Source: an uncultured Oscillospiraceae bacterium
GTDB taxonomy: Bacteria > Bacillota > Clostridia > Oscillospirales > Oscillospiraceae
Direction: 5' to 3'
Assembly: GCA_900751035.1 (NCBI GenBank)
Contig: CAADSF010000261.1
Location: 1-5,717 of the forward strand
Length of the DNA stretch: 5,717 nucleotides
Shown here piece by piece: positions 5,607 through 5,717 of the stretch; the stretch's first letter is position 1; every line of letters starts with the position of its first letter. The translations under genes were made by a program, and so were the position numbers. The notes under the pieces were generated by a model, which had not been told where the DNA came from, made no database searches, and saw nothing but the letters and a program-made list of their open reading frames with translations.

Positions 5607-5628
5607 GGGCGGACGCCTCTGTCCGCCC
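5607..5628. repeat. GC-rich palindromic intergenic element
   Basis: GGGCGGAC (5607-5614) pairs perfectly with GTCCGCCC (5621-5628) around the loop GCCTCT, preceded by GTAG. Elements of the form GTAGGGGCGG, loop, CCGCCCGC are a familiar dispersed repeat in Oscillospiraceae genomes (from memory, not searched). There is no T run beside it, so a terminator role is unlikely. Confidence 0.5.
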
Positions 5629-5664
5629 GCAGGATGCACTGGTTTTGTGGTAATCTTTGATAAA

Positions 5665-5717
5665 TTAGAAGCTGCCCAGCGGGACGATGTGTACCGGCAA
5701 GCGGCAGACCCACATCC
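5665..5717 (-). CDS. Possible 3' end of a minus-strand gene, cut by the window edge
   Basis: Read from the right edge on the minus strand, 16 complete codons end in TAA at 5667-5665 and give a peptide ending RLPVHIVPLGSF. All but one of the codons end in G or C, which matches the codon use of the clear genes here, and the DNA turns AT-rich directly after the stop. That is what a gene end looks like, but the piece is too short to identify. It would converge with the ABC operon. The plus strand is also open here, with poorer third-position GC. Confidence 0.3.
   Translation of the reverse strand, partial: MWVCRLPVHIVPLGSF

Noticed and set aside
5264..5653. Plus-strand 129-codon frame overlapping the permease end
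   Set aside because: Most of it is a shifted reading of the permease, and the rest runs through two palindromes; no coding signal of its own.
5647..5717. Possible plus-strand gene start (GTG at 5647) at the right edge
   Set aside because: The frame is open and reads plausibly, but its third positions are much less GC-rich than the minus-strand reading, and AGGA is 12 bases away; the minus strand is the better candidate.

Overview
The window reads as chromosomal DNA from a high-GC member of the Clostridia, most likely a gut Oscillospiraceae/Ruminococcaceae-type anaerobe. The basis is strong GGAGG-type ribosome binding sites, GC-rich third codon positions, a YtrA-type GntR regulator with an ABC exporter, and intergenic palindromic repeats of the kind common in that group. 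The lineage is an inference from style; no rRNA or marker gene is present.

Layout. Positions 1-379 hold no convincing gene: a double-hairpin repeat-like block (41-112), then a stretch without a recognisable product. Positions 380-2274 are a minus-strand two-gene operon: a trimeric-type purine nucleoside phosphorylase (275 aa) followed by an MtnA/eIF2B-family sugar-1-phosphate isomerase (356 aa), joined by an ATGA overlap. A 180-bp divergent promoter region follows (2275-2454). Positions 2455-5513 are a plus-strand three-gene operon: a YtrA-like GntR repressor (122 aa), an ABC ATPase (296 aa) and a large ABC permease with a C-terminal extracytoplasmic domain (610 aa), each overlapping the next. 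A perfect 14-bp hairpin (5525-5556) and a second GC-rich palindrome (5607-5628) close the region. The last 50 bases may be the 3' end of another minus-strand gene.

How the genes work together. The phosphorylase should split inosine- or guanosine-type nucleosides into base and (deoxy)ribose-1-phosphate; the co-translated isomerase would turn an aldose-1-phosphate into the ketose-1-phosphate. That resembles the first two steps of methionine salvage or of the DHAP shunt, but the phosphorylase carries the 6-oxopurine-type Asn and the isomerase lacks the usual MtnA RGAPAIG loop, so a nucleoside-sugar substrate other than methylthioribose-1-phosphate is worth considering. The right-hand operon looks like a self-regulated stress or antimicrobial-response transporter: a small GntR repressor at the head, an apparent operator at its own transcription start, then ATPase and permease.

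Two starts were decided by promoters. The longest frame of the phosphorylase starts inside its own -10 box, and the longest frame of the GntR gene runs back through its own promoter, so both genes are shorter than their longest reading frames.
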